A stretch of DNA of 19,003 nucleotides from NCBI RefSeq assembly GCF_022376445.1, contig NW_025955603.1, positions 1 through 19,003 of the forward strand, given 5' to 3'. Origin of the DNA: Fomitopsis serialis. Taxonomy: Eukaryota > Basidiomycota > Agaricomycetes > Polyporales > Fomitopsidaceae. A model generated the notes under the pieces. It did no database searches and had not been told where the DNA came from. It worked only from the letters and a program-made list of their open reading frames with translations. Below, one piece after another: positions 15,563-19,003 of this stretch (positions within the stretch are counted from its first letter, which is position 1; every line of letters starts with the position of its first letter). Position numbers and translations under genes: made by a program.

Positions 15563-18500
15563 ATGTTCCCTCCTGGCGAGAAACCGAACATTGGCCATCC
15601 GACGCGGATGGTCCCTCGAGATACCGCTAGATCCACTATTACCCCCTCGACAACAACCCCTACGACAAGATGACTGGCTCTTCACCTCCCTCACGAGCGG
15701 AGTTCCCATCCCCAACCGCAAGCGTTCTGGCTCGCAGAACAACGATCAGAGAAGTCCTCCATTCGTGAGTCGCCGCCTCGTCCTCAGGCGTTCGGCGGGC
15801 AGCTGGAAAGGTCCCCGAGCTTGACCCCTCGTCTATCACGCTCCCGTACCCCATGGGTCTTCCCCTCCCCGTTCTCCCCCATCTCAGAGGCTGTCCCGCC
15901 GCCCCTCCGTGACCTCAACGACGATCGTTGGAGATGGCTCCGTTTTCTCCGCTATTCCAACGCAAGATGCGGAGTCGCACTCTCTCACTAGGCGTCCCCA
16001 TGTTCGGAAGCCCTCTGCCGACCAGATTGGACTTGGTCTCAGTCCGTCGCAGTCTCGCGCAACTCCGAGTCAGGACGGTAAGGCGCACGATGGGCACGCC
16101 AGAGACAGAAACCAGAGAGTCCCCGGTGGATCGTGGTCTGCGCAGGACGTCCCGGAAATGGACGCGCAGCCGGCGGATCCGATTCCTCGTCAACGCAGTG
16201 GGCCCACTGGAGGTCCTTCCTATCTGACGGCGAGCAGGCCAATTGCGAGGTTGACACCCGCGTCCCTCGTGCCTTCCTCTCCCCGTTGGCACAGACACCC
16301 ATCCAGTTCTCTGATAGCGGCGGCGAGTGGGACGATGACACTTCCTCGCGTCTTTCCCGCTGTGCTCGTCGCTGGCTCCCTCCAGGCGCGGAAGTATTGC
16401 CCCGGACGTGGACAAGGTGGAGAACAACATTTCCCCGTGTTCAAGAACTACTACGAACTCCACGGGGTCGTCTGTCGTCGTGACCTTTCCCGCCTGTCGA
16501 GGCAAGCGAAAGTGTACTTGGAGCAACTCGTTGAGGCTGAACAGATCGTTGCTGGGTCTGCCGGGTCGATATGCTACGCAGCATCGTACAACACAGCAGC
16601 GAAGGCACTCGGCTTTTCGCGCCAGCTCATGTCGAGCTACTTCGACACCATCGAGGTCCGCGCGAAGGAGAAGAACTGTGACGAGGTGCTCGCGACGGGG
16701 TACCAGCTCATGGAGATGACCATGTCCAACTTCCGTAACGTCTTGCAGACCGTCGAGCTGGAGAAGGAGATGTCGAACCCCGCCGCAGAAGACTCTGAAA
16801 CGATAATCTCCACTGCGGCGACCATTGGTCACGACGTCCCGAAGGCTCCGGCTGAAAAGAAGGCGTCGGTCGAGAAGAAACCTGGCCTCTTTGACCGGAT
16901 CCGCAAGGTCTCTTTGGGGTGCATTGCGGCGCTCGACATCTCTTTTCCTCCCACTCCCGTTGCGAAAGCTTCACGCGGACCATACCAGGGCTCGAATGTC
17001 ACGCTGGAAACCCGAACTGTGCGCGAGTCCAGCATCTACACTCCTTCGCTAGCCTCCGAAACGCTCGGCTGGGATTATATGTTCCTGTCGCCCGTGACCG
17101 ACGGATCGCCCCAGTCGCTGAACGTCAGAGCCTCTCTGGCCCTCTTCCCCGATGCCGACTCCAAGCGACCCGACCTGCCAACCGTGAAAGAGGAGGAGTT
17201 GGACGTCGTTCGTGGGAGGACGGTTCCGTCACCCGGGCTACTGTGCGTGGGCTGATCCGCATCTTCACTGAGCCGACGGAGATGGTGAAGAACGACATGG
17301 CCGACCTGATCGACGCGTTCTTCTTGTTCTCACCGACCTTCACGACCGCCCAGGCCCTCTTTGAGTTGATCATGGAGCAAGAAGGCCAGAGACCTCCTCG
17401 TGGCCTCAACGAGCAGCTGTCGACTGCTTGGAAAGTGCGCCACGACGGCACGCGGATCTATGTCGCCCACTTGATCTGCCTGTGGCTCGAGTCTCACTGG
17501 GACAAGGGGCTCGACAAGCAGACCGAGGCCGACCTGCTGGCTCGAATCGGAGTGCTGAGCAGTCGCTTTGCCGCCGACCAAGGTATTCCTGTGGAGATCG
17601 CCCACCAGCTCATCGACTCCATCCGCAACCGGGGTAGCTGGGCCGACAAGGAGAAGGCGCGTACGGAGGCCAACATCGCCGAAGACATGTACTCCGAGGC
17701 GCTCTTCCGCGGGAACCTCGACCAGATCGTCTCCGCGCTGACGCGTCCTGAGGACTGGAACGCGCTCGACATCACCTACTTCCACGATGACGGCGGACCC
17801 GAGATGATCGCGCGCCAGCTGACCGCCATGGAGGCGGAGCTGTTCCACAGCTTCCAGCCGCGGGAGCTGATCGAGTTCGAGGACCGCGATTTGCAACGCA
17901 AGCTCGAGAATTGGCGCCAGTTCTCGGAGGCGCTGACCCTCTGGGTGACCAAGAGCGTCGTGCAACACAGCGATGTGACGCTACGCGCGAAGGCTGTGAC
18001 GGTGTTTGTCACTGTGGCGGCGGTAAGTCACCCGAGAACTATGCATGCCAGGATGGGGGCTGATTGTGTCGCACCGTTAGGTCTGCAAGTCCATGCGGAA
18101 CTACAGTTCCGCTCTTTCGATTTATCTCGGGTTGACCACCGTCCCCGTTAAGCGGCTCATCCTGACGAACGACACTGTCCTGCGATATTTCAAGGACATT
18201 CGCGACGAACTAGGCCAATTCTTCACTGGGCGCTCAAACTTCGTCGAATACCGCGCAGAATTGCCGGTTAATTTGCCGACCGTACCACTTGAGGGTGAGT
18301 AATCGCCCGCACTCCAGGAATGTGGTTCCTAATGGTATTCTGTTGTCGTAGTGACCATACTGAGAGACATCAAGACGAGCCGCGAGATCCTCCTCCATGA
18401 CGGCAAGTTCACGGCGCAGCATACGGCAGCACCCACCGAGCAGATGATCGCGCTCAAGTACTATCGCAACATGCGACGGACCATCCGTGGTGAGTATGAC

Positions 18501-18758
18501 CTACCTTTGTCTCCGCGTGCTGCTTTCTGACCCTGATCCGACAGACCTCGAGAAGTGCCGCGGCGAGTACACGACCCTCAATAAAGTCGACGTGGTCTAC
18601 GATTGGATCAAGCACAACACTGATCAGTTGAAGGGCAAAGTCTGGGAAGAATGCATAAGTGATTACAAGCAGATGAGGTCGGTTATCGCTGCTGTCGTGT
18701 GCATTATCCTGGCTCATTGCCTGCTCGCAGTTTGAAGGCCGAACCGTATTTAGACTAA
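15563..18758 (+). CDS. Ras guanine-nucleotide exchange factor (RasGEF_N + RasGEF/CDC25 domain), N-terminal half with repeated apparent -1 frameshifts
   Basis: It should activate Ras-type GTPases by GDP release. C-terminal part (from about 17215): RasGEF_N region TRATVRGLIRIFTEP, DAFFLFSPTFTTAQALFEL and YVAHLICLWLESHW; then the CDC25-like domain ALDITYFHDDGG, ARQLTAMEAELFHSF, ALSIYLGLTTVPVKRL and KYYRNMRRTIRDLEKCRGEY, ending SLKAEPYLD. The last exons, to 18022 and then 18081-18294, 18352-18489, 18545-18677 and 18731-18758, join cleanly; the final intron has an unusual GTCGGT donor. The N-terminal half is Ser/Pro/Arg-rich (SRRPSVTSTTIVGDGSVF), with one long helical block from FPVFKNYYELHGVVCRR to NFRNVLQTVELEKEM. 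Frame changes, all in the direction of a missing base, are needed near 15630, 15667, 15762, 15850, 16283, 16325-16375, 16432 and 17210. The start ATG at 15563 (MFPPGEKPNIGHP) is likely, but depends on the first of these. Confidence 0.85.
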
Positions 18759-19003
18759 TAATGAAGACTCCACCAAGCCGTAATATCCCAAGACCGAAAT
18801 CGCTCACGACACCGATGCCAGGCGCACCTAATATCGTTTCTTGTCTTGCTCTCCTGATCTGCACTGTGCTCTCACCTGCTATTGTTATGTGCGCAGCTAT
18901 CCAATTGACGCTATCCCCTCACGATCCTTTGTAGCAGTTACCACACTCCTTACCTCACAGATGTGCTCTCTACTCTCGTTTATTCCGCAGCCTGTATCAA
19001 GTA
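18759..19003. other. Downstream flank of the RasGEF gene
   Basis: The remaining 245 bases are presumed 3' UTR and spacer. CT-rich, no long frame, no recognisable RNA gene. Nothing further can be supported before the window ends. Confidence 0.4.

Noticed and set aside
16080..16147. A 68-base GTAAGG..GCGCAG intron in the RasGEF
   Set aside because: Its length is not a multiple of three and the flanking frame reads straight through; removing it breaks the frame.
15915..16832. Minus-strand open frame of 305 codons
   Set aside because: Antisense to the RasGEF N-terminal half; the plus strand carries the conserved helical block.
17330..17968. Minus-strand open frame of 212 codons
   Set aside because: Antisense to the RasGEF_N and catalytic domains.
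1..19003. tRNA, rRNA or CRISPR arrays
   Set aside because: No cloverleaf-like or regularly spaced direct repeats were found by eye, though a small RNA gene could be missed without a covariance search.

Overview
This window looks like nuclear DNA of a filamentous basidiomycete, probably an Agaricomycete. Nearly every gene is broken by many 48-63 base GT-AG introns, coding GC is fairly high, and the recognisable products are eukaryotic: RAD50, an SCOC-type short coiled-coil protein, a DUF2235 hydrolase, a Ste7/Fuz7-class MAPK kinase, the NuA4 subunit EAF7 and a Ras guanine-nucleotide exchange factor. The exact order and genus cannot be told from the sequence alone. Nothing looks bacterial or viral.

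Positions 1-1337: the 5' end of RAD50 (minus strand, running off the left edge) shares a divergent 305-base promoter with the SCOC-like gene (1338-1712, plus). The promoter carries clustered ACGCG motifs.

Positions about 1160-8160: a tandem, three-copy, decaying segmental duplication. The inferred ancestral unit is [ACGCG promoter - SCOC-like gene (+) - small cysteine-containing gene 'Z' (-) - basic orphan gene 'Y' (-)]. Unit 1 keeps the intact SCOC gene but has a broken Z and lacks Y. Unit 2 (about 2505-5470) has a dead SCOC copy, a broken Z and the best Y. Unit 3 (about 5480-8160) has a dead SCOC copy, the only open Z and a decayed Y. So each ancestral gene seems to survive best in a different unit. 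Neither Z nor Y is a family I recognise.

Positions 8870-10973: a complete ten-exon DUF2235 alpha/beta-hydrolase. Positions 11777-13322: a MAPK kinase of the pheromone/filamentation class. Positions 13709-14592 (minus): EAF7. Positions 15563-18758: a RasGEF. The MAPKK and RasGEF belong to connected Ras/MAPK signalling in fungi, but I see no sign that their closeness here is functional.

A second striking pattern is that the MAPKK, EAF7 and the N-terminal half of the RasGEF cannot be read through without a series of single-base corrections. Every one is a missing base and most lie in short homopolymer runs. Splice sites and the rest of the codons are intact. That is either an assembly or base-calling problem local to about 13.0-17.2 kb, or a surprising cluster of very young inactivations.
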